This document shows, piece after piece, positions 54,481-64,000 of a DNA stretch of 64,000 nucleotides. The notes under the pieces are model-generated. The model worked only from the letters and a program-made list of their open reading frames with translations. It was not told where the DNA came from and did not search any database. Both the position numbers and the translations under genes were made by a program. The DNA is from Trichopria drosophilae (lineage: Eukaryota; Arthropoda; Insecta; Hymenoptera; Diapriidae): assembly GCA_030407085.1 (NCBI GenBank), contig CM059582.1, forward strand, positions 135,181,001 to 135,245,000. Reading direction: 5' to 3'. How positions within the stretch are numbered: position 1 is the first letter of the stretch; every line of letters begins with the position of its first letter.

Positions 54481-55819
54481 CGAAATTTCATTAGAAAATA
54501 TTTTGAAAAAATTTCGTAGAAAAACTGTATCCCAATTATCAAAGTCAAATAGCGAATTTTAAAATGAAAGAATGAATTAAACACTACACATTGTAATGCA
54601 TTTCTGATTACAGAAATTAATACGTTAAGGTGACATACGAAGGGCTTAAAAATGTGATTACTATAATACCTTACAATAAATCAATGTTGAAGAAAATGTA
54701 CTTATAACAGTTCGTAACAAAAATATTTAAAAACTTATTTCATAGAAAAATATCAGTCAAACAATTCATTATTAGGGACTAAAATGTTAAATTACATCAT
54801 TACGTAAGGACATTTTCAGATATTAAATCTTTCGACTGAGAAATAGTAGAAATAAAAATGTTTATTCAAAACAAAAATGCAGGAAGTCTTTCTTTGCACA
54901 AATTGATCAGCAACTTAGAAATCGTACAATTAAAAATATTTAGTTGAAACAACAATGCTGAAAACTTCCTTCGCATAAAGTGACCAATAACTGAGAAACC
55001 GTAAAATAAAAGTATTTATTTGAAACAAAAATGCTGGAAAACTTTCTTTGCATTATACTATTTAATTTTAACGACACTGTTGTAATATACGTAAAATGTC
55101 ACATTTTTTAAATTAAAATCAACCTGCACGACTGCATCATCCTCAACATTTTATTACAATTTACTTCAAGGATTTCAATGCATTCCTTCAGTAAACAGAA
55201 CATTTTATTATGAATAATAATTTTATCATAAAATAACTTTAAAAATGTAAAATATTAATAAAATAAACTTTATAACAAAACCAATTCATAAGGTGACATA
55301 TATGTATGCTACTGTGACGTAGAGGTTTAATTTATTGTTGGCAGAGCATTACACACATGAATTAAAGTTCAAAGTAATATGCACAGCCAAAAAAGACATC
55401 GATTGTTAGGTGATTTTTCTGATTCTTTGGTAAAAAAAAAAACAGTAATTTTCATGGACAAGTGCAATTAATTTAAGACATATAACCATACATCAATACA
55501 ACGATGCATCAACAAATTGTACATATATTTACCACTTACTTCTGTTTGTTTAATCTAATCTATCCATATTTGTCGTTTACAATTTTACTAAAACACAATT
55601 TTTTCGGAATATCCAATTTCATATTTTGAATTTTTAAATCGTCTGGCGGCGACTTGTTACGACTTAAAGGTCGGTATACGTGTACATACATGAATTGGTT
55701 CGTTTCGATACACTTATATAAGTATTTTTTCATATGTATTTTGGAACACGCTACTTCCGGTACTTGAGCCGCTCAGCTAAGCTTCGGTTTGAGCCGCGAC
55801 TATTACTTCGGACCTTAAG
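54481..55819 (+). other. Unique right part of the composite, shared with copy A
   Basis: About 1.34 kb of AT-rich sequence matching the reverse complement of 8139-9480, up to CGGACCTTAAG. No coding capacity. The conservation between copies is sequence-wide rather than codon-patterned. Confidence 0.75.
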
Positions 55820-57100
55820 ATTCGGGAAAACTCTATCGTAAAAAATTTAACGACAATCGTAGGGTTAAAGTGGTGGGTAAAACTACCTAATAACCGCAGC
55901 ACGTAAAAAATAGTAACTGCATGCTGGTGGACTGCGCCCCGGATCCCTGCGTTTTTTGTACTCGCCTACTCTCCATCCCGCAGATATGGGTAATAATCGA
56001 ACTTACGTGAAAATTGAGACAATTGTAATTGCGCAATGTATATTTTTGACATACGTATGCATAAAATACGAATTTACGCACTCGTGCTGCCAGGGCGCAA
56101 TTCTGCTACCCGGCTTCGCCGGGCACACGGAGAAAAATTGTCTCGTTATAACTCCGTGCAGCACATGGTTCGTGTCGGTGGTGCTTGATTTGTCCGAGGG
56201 ATGGGGCGGCACAACACCGGAGAAAGCTTTACAGAAAGTTTCGCAACTTTGTAAGAACACCTGTCACGTGAAAATCCGTGCAGCGGTAGTGGGGAATAGG
56301 TGGTTCTTGATTTGCCCACGAAATGGCGTGCGAAGCGCCGGTAAAGCGTTTACATCGTGTGTTGAAACTCTGGGCATACATATGCACACTCGTTTGCTTG
56401 GGGCTGCACGGCAAAAGTCTGTGCACTGACGACCTGCATAGATTTCCTCTGCAGATCCAGCAGCGAAAAAGTTTACACATGTATATGCCGAGAGTTTCGA
56501 CTCGCGCTGTAAAACTTCTTTCGACGCTTCGCACGCCATTACGCGGGGAAGTAGGGTACCACCGATTCAGCATATCGATGCACGAAATTCCATGGGGGCA
56601 CTAGTGATCGCAGAGTTTCGACTCTCTCTGTAAACTTTTCGTGGATGCTCCTACGCGCTATTCCACGTTCAAGTCAAGTAGCACCGATTCGCCAGCGCTG
56701 CCCAGTGTAACACCGAGGCAATTTTTCTCCGTGTAGATCAGTGCCTTTCTCCCTTCGCTGCACCGAGTTTTCTTGTGCGGCGCGTGGGAAAAAGTCTTTG
56801 CCACGAAGGAACGACTTTCGACTCGTGTTGTAAGCGTTTCTCCGGCGCTGCGTACGCTGTTTCGTTTTCCAACAGCGCATCGACTTTCTCTACTGCTGCG
56901 GCACCAGCTTATCGCTTACCTATTTCTCTCCGTGCAGTCGTGCGCCGCGGTCATCGCTCGTGTGCAACCTCGTATTTGACACACAAAAAACGTGTCAAAA
57001 AATACGGTTCGACACGCGTGCGTAAGAATTCGATTTTACGCACCGGCCTATCTAATCCCATGTTAAAAAACGGTGCGTAAAATCCTATTTTACGCACGTG
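55820..57100. repeat. Diverged direct and inverted modules
   Basis: GTGCAGC...TGGTTC.TGATTTG...CG modules recur at about 56155-56200 and 56276-56325. A strong inverted pair, ATGGCGTGCGAAGCG...GCATACATATGC (56323-56385) against GTATATGCCGAGAG...CGCTTCGCACGCCAT (56481-56541), can fold. GAGTTTCGACTC recurs at about 56490, 56610 and 56817. TTTTACGCACCGGCC followed by CTATCTAATCCCATG at 57035-57062 is shared with 7717-7750. The frames across this region are by-products of the repeats. Confidence 0.55.
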
Positions 57101-58510
57101 TATCGAAATGTACTAAAATGTCCGCGAGCACAAAACGGTGTTATAGATGGAAGCGGAACCCGCCAAACCGATTATTCTCATATTCATCCTTCTTTTGTGA
57201 CATTATAGTTGTTATTACGAAAAAAAAGCATGGAACCTTTTTAGTGGAGAATTTTACGCTCTATCTATTTTGTTTTAAACTTTTCGTCCGATTTGCACTT
57301 TTTAACAATCATAGATGCAAAAAACCATGTTTTTTGCTTTTTTTTCAAGATGGCGGCTTTAAGATGTCCGATCGCCATTTTTCATTGTCATATTCGTAAT
57401 CAGCAGGAAGAAAGACGTCGAATACATGTGCCGCATTTTTTTTTACGTGCTGCACTTATTGTGCAGTTTTATCAAGTGATGGATTTAGTACCACCATTTC
57501 AAGTACCCACACGGCGTTTGGCTGTACCTGACTGGGCCGCCGATGTGGATTTATATTCTTAGAGGTTATGACTATGTTTTCCAGCCAATAGCGGACGGCT
57601 CTTTTATTTTCAAACTATTATTTTCCTATTTTTCTGGTTTTGCTTTGAAATTGACCTAATTTCGTGCAAAACTCTGATATATCTCAATTTAGCTGTACCT
57701 GAGAAGACCGCCAATCGCGCGAATCATCTTTTGGTAACCACAGAAATGAATTGCACATCGCCGCAAGTTGCTTGACTTCGGCGAACAATTCTCCCATGAC
57801 ATATTCACCCCTCACGCTAAAACGCTGCACCTGCGAAGGCCGCCAATTAATTTTGATACACTTTTCCACCCACCGTAAACGCTTTTTCTTGGTGGCGAAC
57901 TGCTCGGCTTCGGAAGAAAAAAATCCGGTCATAAACAGGCCCACATTTAATTTGCTTCACTTGCGGGTGTAAGTATATTTGACTTTTTTGTTACTTTGAC
58001 CTTCGCTAGTCCGCCTGCAAATTGGCGGCCTGCTTGAGTTCGGGAGGTCATATGCTTCACATCTCTCGGTCTATTATTTCTAACGAAAAATACTTTTTCT
58101 CATAAAAATTATGATTCGAATTAGAAAAAGAGTACCAAACCTAGCAAAAGTTTTTGTAGGGTTAACATGTAATCAATTCAACTGGCATTTTAGCTTCCGC
58201 AAATGATTTTCATATTAACAATATATTTCCTATTACTTTCGAAAAACTTCAGAGACCTCTAGTGAATTTCAACTGTAACATTTTTACTGATGACATTTGT
58301 AATATATTTCATTACCAAATCATTTTAAAATAGAAACTCACTAAAAAATGACAAAAGAGAATTTTTCCCTATAAAAAGCATATAAACAAACGTCAGAGTT
58401 CAGTACTGAATTTTATACTAAAATTTGTTAATGTTGTCCTATATTCTGGAGGCCAATGAAGTGTTTTAGAATGATTATTCGCTTTGAAATTATATAATAA
58501 TGTTTAAAGT
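57101..58510. other. Two weak open frames, no supported gene
   Basis: On the plus strand 57293-57562 ends in a non-repetitive stretch (VMDLVPPFQVPTRRLAVPD). On the minus strand 57684-57944 encodes 86 residues beginning without ATG (GLFMTGFFSSEAEQFATKKK). Both have fairly balanced codon use compared with their AT-rich surroundings, but I recognise no family. GCTGTACCTG/GCTGCACCTG followed within 8 bases by CCGCC occurs three times (57522, 57693, 57821). They may be exon debris. Confidence 0.25.
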
Positions 58511-59960
58511 TGAAACGAATCGGAGTCAGTTAGTTAAAATTCTCTGAATCGTCCAAACATAAAAATAAATATTTCAAATTATTAGTCAATAGCATAATAA
58601 ATAAATTAAAAAATCATATTAAAATTATAGATTGGAATCGCTGGTGCTGAAATAAAAATTCATTATTATTTGTCATTGTTCAATTAAAAGATATATTTAA
58701 AATACTTTGAATTCTATATATAATTGAACTCGTCCATAAAACAATTAAACCACACACATACACAACATACTCGAAGTCTACTCGCATATAAATAAATAAG
58801 AGTCAATAAATTAAAATGTGTTATCGAGTCGTTGGTACGTCTGTGGAGTCATTATAAATAAAAATTGTCATGTCGTCAACGACGTATAATAAATTACGCG
58901 GAATTAAGTTAAGACGCGACACGCATTCAATACATACACTCTCACATACATACACAGAAATAAATTAACATATACATATTATATATAGACACTTTGTTAT
59001 ACAACATAATAAATTAAAACGCACATATTCAGATTATCATTTTTAATACGGAACGGAAGAGAAAGAGGCTTACGTGTGTCTTCTTTCTTCGGCGTCATTC
59101 CTCTTCTTGGGTTATAAATTTATCCTCGGGTCCTCCATCCGTCTAAATGTTTATTGATTGCGGCTGCTGTCACCTCGTGAATCAATAAAGATGTCGCACT
59201 CCCTCACGACCACGAGGGAGAGGACCAGCAGCCTCTGACGTCCATGGGACGAACGGAGTACCGTCGTCACTTCCTGGTGCCTTGTCAAAAATGAGTCCTC
59301 GCCGCCTCCATGAATTATCTGTTCGATGCTGGCTGTTGACTTGTGTGGGCCCACTTATTTGTTCGGAGCAGCCAGGATCTCCAGAGTTGAGGAGGCAGCG
59401 AGTCGTCCCCGGGAGTCCACGAAGAGTCCAAATTGTAAGAGTCCAGGAAGAAGAGAGGGTTTGAGGGACACTTACCAGGTCTTAAAATACCTCGGTAAGT
59501 ATCCCTATGTCCATTCGTGTCGCCGAGTTCCATTTTTACTAAGAATCGGGACGGGAACTGTCAAACATTTGAATCTAATTTGCTTAATTTGAGTTTGACA
59601 GCCCGCCCCTCATTTGAATTTGGAGCGCATGCGCCCCATTGCGGCGACACATGCGCTCCGAGCTAGGAACTCGGCCCGTTTGTTGCCCACTTTCTATTCT
59701 GCGCTGCCAGGGCGCCGTTGCACCTCTTCTGCGCAGGTAGAGGCGCACCAGCGCCAGCGCCATGTGATTTCGCGCGCATGTCCATTGATGCGCGCTCGGA
59801 TCCCACGTGGGCTTGGGATCCAAAATGGCCGACCGGCCGGGAAAAGCGCGCATCACGTCCTTTGTATTTTCTTAATTACTCGCGTCAATATAAGTTGTAA
59901 TGGCCGTCTTTTCTCCGCCGCTCTTTCTCTTCCGCGCGGTCGAGTTAAACGGCTCGTTAC
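58511..59960 (+). mobile_element. Solo LTR-like element, second copy, AAAGT target duplication
   Basis: 1,450 bases with the same TGAAACGAATCGGAGTCA start and GGCTCGTTAC end as 52369-53763, flanked by AAAGT (58506-58510 and 59961-59965). The two copies are alignable along most of their length but clearly diverged, with many small indels, so they are independent insertions. No gag/pol is attached to either. Confidence 0.7.
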
Positions 59961-59984
59961 AAAGTTAATGAAATTAGCACCGGA

Positions 59985-60420
59985 GCAAAAATTGCATATT
60001 TTAAAAATATTTCATCGGTCTCCAGTAGAAACACGAATGGATTAAGATACATTAGTTTCAATGCTATTCGGATGTCTGACACTTGTTTATATTCTTTTTG
60101 TAAGAAATGATTTCCTTCATGTCGAATAAAACTGTAGACTGTTTACTTAAATTGCAAATAAACATGAATTACATATTTAAAATACTTCATTGGCCTCCAG
60201 TACGTAGGAAAACATTATTCGATAAGATTTTATTTAAGATTCTGTCTTGATCTCTGGCATTTATTTATACCCTTTTTATAGGAAGAAATCTCTTTCAATT
60301 CATGTAAAAATGTTTAAAGATTATGGAAGGTACAATTAAACAAAAATGACATATTTATAAAAATTCATCTGTCACGAATGCGTATAAAAACATGAGTAGA
60401 TTTTGTACATATTAGGTATA
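59985..60420. repeat. Diverged tandem repeat, ~178-base unit (about 2.5 units)
   Basis: CATATTTTAAAAATATTTCATCGG at 59992, ACATATTTAAAATACTTCATTGG at 60172 and ACATATTTATAAAAATTCATCTG at 60349 mark successive units. Each is followed by a 'cttgtttata..ctttttgtaagaaat' block. A satellite-like monomer length. Confidence 0.65.
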
Positions 60421-60646
60421 CTTTGTACAATAGTAGAATAGTATACATATTCGTTTATAATCATACTGAGACTTCATCGTCTGAAAAGTTGATTTATAGC
60501 ATCCGATGGTTCTTTGGACGGTGAAACACACCAATTTCGTTAAAAAAGTTGATATAACACATTTTTGAGCACTCTCCGGAATAACAAATGTTGTATATCT
60601 GTACAGAATTTGGTTCCAATGTTTGGTTCTTGTATTCGATAACATA

Positions 60647-61453
60647 CACTGAGAGAAGTTTACGGTAGCAGGTACCCTAAGCTAGGGCACGGGCGGTCCG
60701 AAAAATAAAAACCGCAATTAAACCGCGATTAAAAATTGTGGGCGTTAAATTAAAATTTCTTTTCTTTAGCACCATCTTTGTTTTAGCTTCAAGAAAGTGT
60801 ATATACAACTTCTGCACGGTTAAAGTATTTACTGATATTAAAAAACTCGACTGAAGTACAAAAGTTGGTGTTATTTTCATATTAACGCTTCCGTCGTGAA
60901 AATGGTGCAAGATAGCATAAAATTGTACTAAACCTTTTTTATAGAGCACGAAATTTCCTACAAAAATGTCATGGAGACCCCAAATCTAAAGTCAATAGTT
61001 TAGCCATAAATAATTCTTAAAGTTGCATCGAAAATTTTTGAGGTTATAGATTCGTCACCGTTGACTTCTAAGATGAAATTATGTCGTTATTTGTGGCTAA
61101 ACTATTGTCTTTAGACTAGGGCCCTCACTGACTTTTTTGTAGGAAATTTTGTGCTCTACAATAAAGGTTTAGTACAATTTTGTGCTATCTAGCACCGTTT
61201 TCGATACGGAAGCGTTAATATGAAAATAACACAAATTTGTATACTTCAATCGAGTATTTTAATATAATTAAATACTTTAACTATGTAGATGTTGTATACA
61301 CACTTTCTTAATGCTAAAACAAAGATGGTGCAGAAGAAAAAATTTTTTATTTTAACGCCCACAATTTTTAATCGCGGTTTAATCGCGGTTTTTATTTTTC
61401 GGACCGCCCGTGCCCTAGCTTAGGGTACCTGCTACCCTAAACTTCTCTCAGTG
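60647..61453. mobile_element. Foldback MITE with CACTGAGAGAAG ends and TA target
   Basis: It begins CACTGAGAGAAG and ends CTTCTCTCAGTG, flanked by TA (60645-60646 and 61454-61455). The arms of about 350 bases pair through GGGCACGGGCGGTCCG, ACAAAGATGGTGC and GTTTAGTACAA blocks, with a short loop near 61030-61090. This fits a non-autonomous Tc1/mariner-type foldback. No transposase. Confidence 0.88.
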
Positions 61454-62548
61454 TAGGTATTCAATTTCATGTATAAATATGAACAAATTTCATCTTTGCA
61501 ATAAAATGCCATCAAAGATGTACTTTATTATAGCAGGAATTGTTCTAAACATTTGTTATGTTTTATATATACATACATTGTTAAATAGAAAACAATTTCA
61601 TATGTAAATAAGCAACAATCTCTTTTTTTAAAAAAAAAGGAGAAAAAACAATTTCCTATTGTTGGTTGCAACCTGGTTGGAAATACTTCATCATAATTGC
61701 ATAAGTTTTAAATGTTGATGTGACAAGTAGACAATGTAAAATAAAATATGTTTACGACATAATGATTCACACTCACTCTCACTGCCATTTCCAGCTGAAG
61801 CACACTTATGCATATAACGTTATCAACAAAGTGGAAAAAATGTAGGGAAAGAGCTCCGGTTGTGGGCACCCTTTTGTTTTTAACGAATAATTTTTGACAA
61901 CATTCATATTATGCAGACATATGTGTATCAGCTGAAAGCTAGATACCTTAGCTAACTCCTGTAAAAGAATTAAATTGATTCCTTGTAAAAGAAAAATTTT
62001 ATCATACATTTAGTGACATGACGATTTTTTACACAAAAAATATTTGTACCCGGTTGTGGGCACTCTAGAAAAATCTGGTCAAAATGGCAAAATATGAAGG
62101 TAAACCACCACAAATTATAAGAAAATAAAAATTTATTTACTTTACAGCCGCCGCAGACAAAAGAAAGAACACAACACGTTTTCACATTAGTCATTCACTA
62201 ATCTACAAAATCAGAATAACAATTCTTGCATGTTCAGCGCACTTCAAATGCACCGGTCGCATTGCATTTAATTTATCAAAGTAACATAAGAACGTTAGGT
62301 CAGTAAAAACAACGATATTGCTACGTTTCTGAACCAAACACGCATTAAATGAGAGAAAAGAAGGGTGCCCACAACCGGTTACATGAAGGTGCCCATAACC
62401 GGGAAGGGCGGTGATTATTTAAAATGCCAATAAATCATGTGTCAAAAACGAAATCAAATCACAAAATATACCCTGGTAAAAATATCGGATTGAATTTCAA
62501 TCCGAACATGTGCGAATTAATCCGGGTTAATCCGATTTTTGTGCACGT
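61454..62548. repeat. Sequence framed by CCGGTTGTGGGCACCC motifs
   Basis: CCGGTTGTGGGCACCCTT at 61857 is inverted as AGGGTGCCCACAACCGG at 62364-62380. Another direct copy (CCGGTTGTGGGCACTC) lies at 62050 and a diverged inverted one (GTGCCCATAACCGG) at 62389. A ~520-base MITE bounded by this motif is one reading; a short dispersed motif is the other. No gene. Confidence 0.5.
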
Positions 62549-62845
62549 ACGAATCCGACCCAGTCCGACATCGATTTTTTATCTTTTCCAATTCGACGCA
62601 ATCCTGCAGTGTCTATCTGAACGAATCAGACCCAATCCGACATGGACATTTTATATTTTCCAGTCCGCGCTCTCCGACTGTATCTATCCGAACGAATCCG
62701 ACCTTATCCGACATGGACTTTTTATCTTTTCCAATCCGCGCAATTCTGCAGTGCCTATCCGAACGAATCAGACCTAATCCGATGTGGACATTTTATCTTT
62801 TCCAACCCGCGCCATCCTGCAATGTCTATCCGAACGAATCCGACC
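62549..62845. repeat. Minisatellite, four 71-base units
   Basis: ACGAATC starts units at 62549, 62621, 62692, 62763 and 62834 (spacing 72, 71, 71, 71). Each unit has the pattern 'cgaccc.atccgacatggac.ttttatcttttccaa..cgcgca.tc.tgcagtg.ctatccga'. It adjoins, and probably truncated, the retroelement remnant that follows. Confidence 0.9.
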
Positions 62846-62859
62846 CTAATCCTACTTTA

Positions 62860-63332
62860 TTTATCGATTCAAACTCTTGCAACCGGATATTTTCGTTTGA
62901 TATTTCATTATTTCCTATTTTCTGTTTGTGTTTCTCTGGTGAATTTAACTTTTCTTCAATATCTTGAACGTTATTAATACAAACTTGCTCCAATTCATCT
63001 TCATCAAGCGTATTTTGAGAAATATCTAAGGTTGCTTCTTTAAGATTATCTTTATCCTTTAATCTTATGGTTTTATTTCCTATATATATTTTTGCATTTA
63101 ATTCCTGTTGGGCATTTATTCCGAGAATACAATGTCGTATTAGCCTTGGAATTACCACAAATATCAAATCTGTTTGTAGATTTCCTATTTCTGTATGTGC
63201 GAGAATTTGTAATTTTATATTGGTGGATTTGTTTCCTAATTCTTTTTTGTGAGTATTGTAGAACTCTTCTGAAATACATGTTACTTCGCTACCCGTGTCC
63301 CACAATGCATTTACTCGTATTCCTTCTATCAT
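62860..63332 (-). pseudogene. Retropepsin region of a second Gypsy-like element
   Basis: The frame from 63332 has ALWDTGSEVTCISEEF, the aspartic protease flap-and-DTG block, and CILGINAQQEL, the second conserved protease strand. An acidic linker follows, and the frame runs into the 71-base minisatellite, where homology ends. It lies in the +1 frame relative to the gag end just upstream, and no reverse transcriptase follows, so this is a truncated copy. Confidence 0.8.
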
Positions 63333-63342
63333 TATTTGTGTT

Positions 63343-64000
63343 TTACACAGCAGGACGTTTTATTGTGACCGGTTGAGTCGGGTTTTCCTCCTCTTCTGTC
63401 AAACATTCCCGCGGATTTTCAAAAACAGACATAATTCGAATGGTTTCGATACTACGTTTGCTGCAACTCCCTAGTTCATCTTCATTTTCCTGGCTTTTAT
63501 GCCCTTCTTTATTTAATTTTCGTTTATGTCTATCCATATTTTCATCAACATCTATCATGTTGACATTATATTTATTTGTTTCTATTTTCGATGCACTTTC
63601 TTGTGCACGCCAGTTTTGATACGCTTTTTCTCTAAAAAAATCATTTTCTGATCTTCTTTGGTTATATGCTTGATATGATCGTTTCCCTCCATCTTCATTG
63701 TGGAAATTTGGATGTTGATCTTTTCTTCTATCAGTTTCCTGATATTTCTCATATTGCATCTCGATTTTCTGTTTTGGACCATTCAAAGGGCCCATATCAT
63801 CATACCTATGTAGAAGTTCTAATAACTCATCATAATCCCTTATATCTCGGTTTATGATTGCATTTCATATATCTTGCTCAAAGTGTCTTGAGATAAGAGA
63901 TATCAATTCTCTCGTACTTAATAACATGTTGGTTTCCTTAATGTTATTACACAGATCTATTGCGTATTCGACTCGCTTGAATTTTGCTGAGATCTGAAAT
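63343..64000 (-). pseudogene. Gag remnant of the second Gypsy-like element, runs off the window
   Basis: The C-terminal gag frame (63795 downward) is polar and Lys/Glu/Asn-rich, ending at a TAA near 63343. Upstream of the apparent start the same frame continues to the window edge with a Gypsy-capsid-like stretch (KFKRVEYAIDLCNNI, LISLISRHFEQD), interrupted by a TGA at 63865-63867. It shares no close identity with the 38-43.8-kb Gypsy gag, so it is a different lineage. The rest of gag and the 5' LTR would lie beyond 64000. Confidence 0.7.

Larger units (their letters stand above)
47471..55819. mobile_element. Composite element, copy B, containing a ~6.75-kb palindrome and nested insertions
   Basis: The left end GCGCAATCTCTCAACTCATC and right end CGGACCTTAAG are those of copy A (8139-9735). 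From 54258 to 55819 the sequence is collinear with copy A. Between the left terminus and 54257 lies a mirror-symmetric block: arms 47501-50342 and 50911-54257, loop 50343-50910. Going inward, the arms contain ~345-bp tandem units, a CCCAGTAATCG MITE, a CCCTACTCGAAAAGG segment, two segments starting CCCAGCAAAC, and a segment ending ATCATATTACGTTACTGATAG. The left arm carries one extra ~345-bp unit and one retroposon; the right arm carries two solo LTRs. After subtracting those, the arms agree in length. No ORF of note is present. Confidence 0.85.

Noticed and set aside
62424..62977. Plus-strand ORFs over the 71-base array
   Set aside because: 71 is not a multiple of 3, so all frames cycle through the same repeat; they are translations of a minisatellite.
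1..64000. CRISPR arrays, operons, ribosomal RNA genes
   Set aside because: The tandem repeats seen lack spacer structure and the sequence is eukaryotic; no rRNA-like conserved blocks were recognised.

Overview
This is a stretch of a repeat-dense, AT-rich animal nuclear genome, most likely an insect. The reasons are spliceosomal signals, polyadenylation signals, no operons, and a mobile-element load typical of arthropods: mariner, P/THAP, Penelope-like, Gypsy, tRNA-derived SINE, foldback elements and minisatellites. I cannot resolve the order from sequence alone. Almost everything recognisable is mobile DNA or its debris. The few candidate host exons are short, and large parts of the window probably lie in introns or intergenic heterochromatin.

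Layout. 0-1.6 kb: a TATA/Inr promoter, a short intron and a 94-residue basic protein whose AUG exists only after splicing, possibly inside a long terminal repeat. 3.0-3.9 kb: internally deleted mariner-like transposase pseudogene (-). 4.0-4.6 and 10.0-10.6 kb: two direct copies of a GTACG-rich repeat. 5.73 kb: a candidate myristoylated first coding exon of an Abl-type tyrosine kinase. 8.1-9.7 kb: copy A of a non-autonomous element whose expanded inverted copy B fills 47.5-55.8 kb. 11.0-12.6 kb: a terminal-inverted-repeat element carrying a tRNA-like segment. 12.6-19.3 kb: no gene recognised. 19.7-22.5 kb: P-element-type THAP transposase (-) with one frameshift. 26.1-26.9 and 28.9-31.4 kb: a degraded and a nearly intact Penelope-like element (-). 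31.9-35.1 kb: a long-TIR element that received a 2.3-kb mariner element. 35.55-36.0 kb: a SINE with tRNA head, ATGT-type tail and 9-bp target duplication. 38.0-43.8 kb: a young Gypsy retrotransposon (-) with 249-bp LTRs, a tRNA-Pro-type primer site, gag and pol. 44.4-45.0 kb: an unrecognised gene fragment broken by one stop. 46.3 kb: an isolated THAP-like exon (-).

47.5-55.8 kb is the most unusual region. Copy B contains a palindrome of about 6.75 kb that copy A lacks. It consists of inverted ~345-bp repeat arrays, two mirrored foldback MITEs, further mirrored arms and a loop with ~140-bp tandem repeats. After it formed, its arms were hit by three independent insertions: an 825-bp GC-rich retroposon with 14-bp TSD, a 283-bp solo LTR with 5-bp TSD and a 1,395-bp solo LTR with 5-bp TSD. 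The mirror arm preserves the empty site of each one.

55.8-64 kb: diverged inverted modules, a second 1,450-bp solo LTR of the same family, a ~178-bp tandem repeat, an 807-bp foldback MITE, a 71-bp minisatellite, and gag/protease remnants of another Gypsy-like element running off the window end.

There is no multi-gene pathway here. The interactions visible are between mobile elements: nesting, palindrome growth, non-autonomous derivatives and recombination to solo LTRs.
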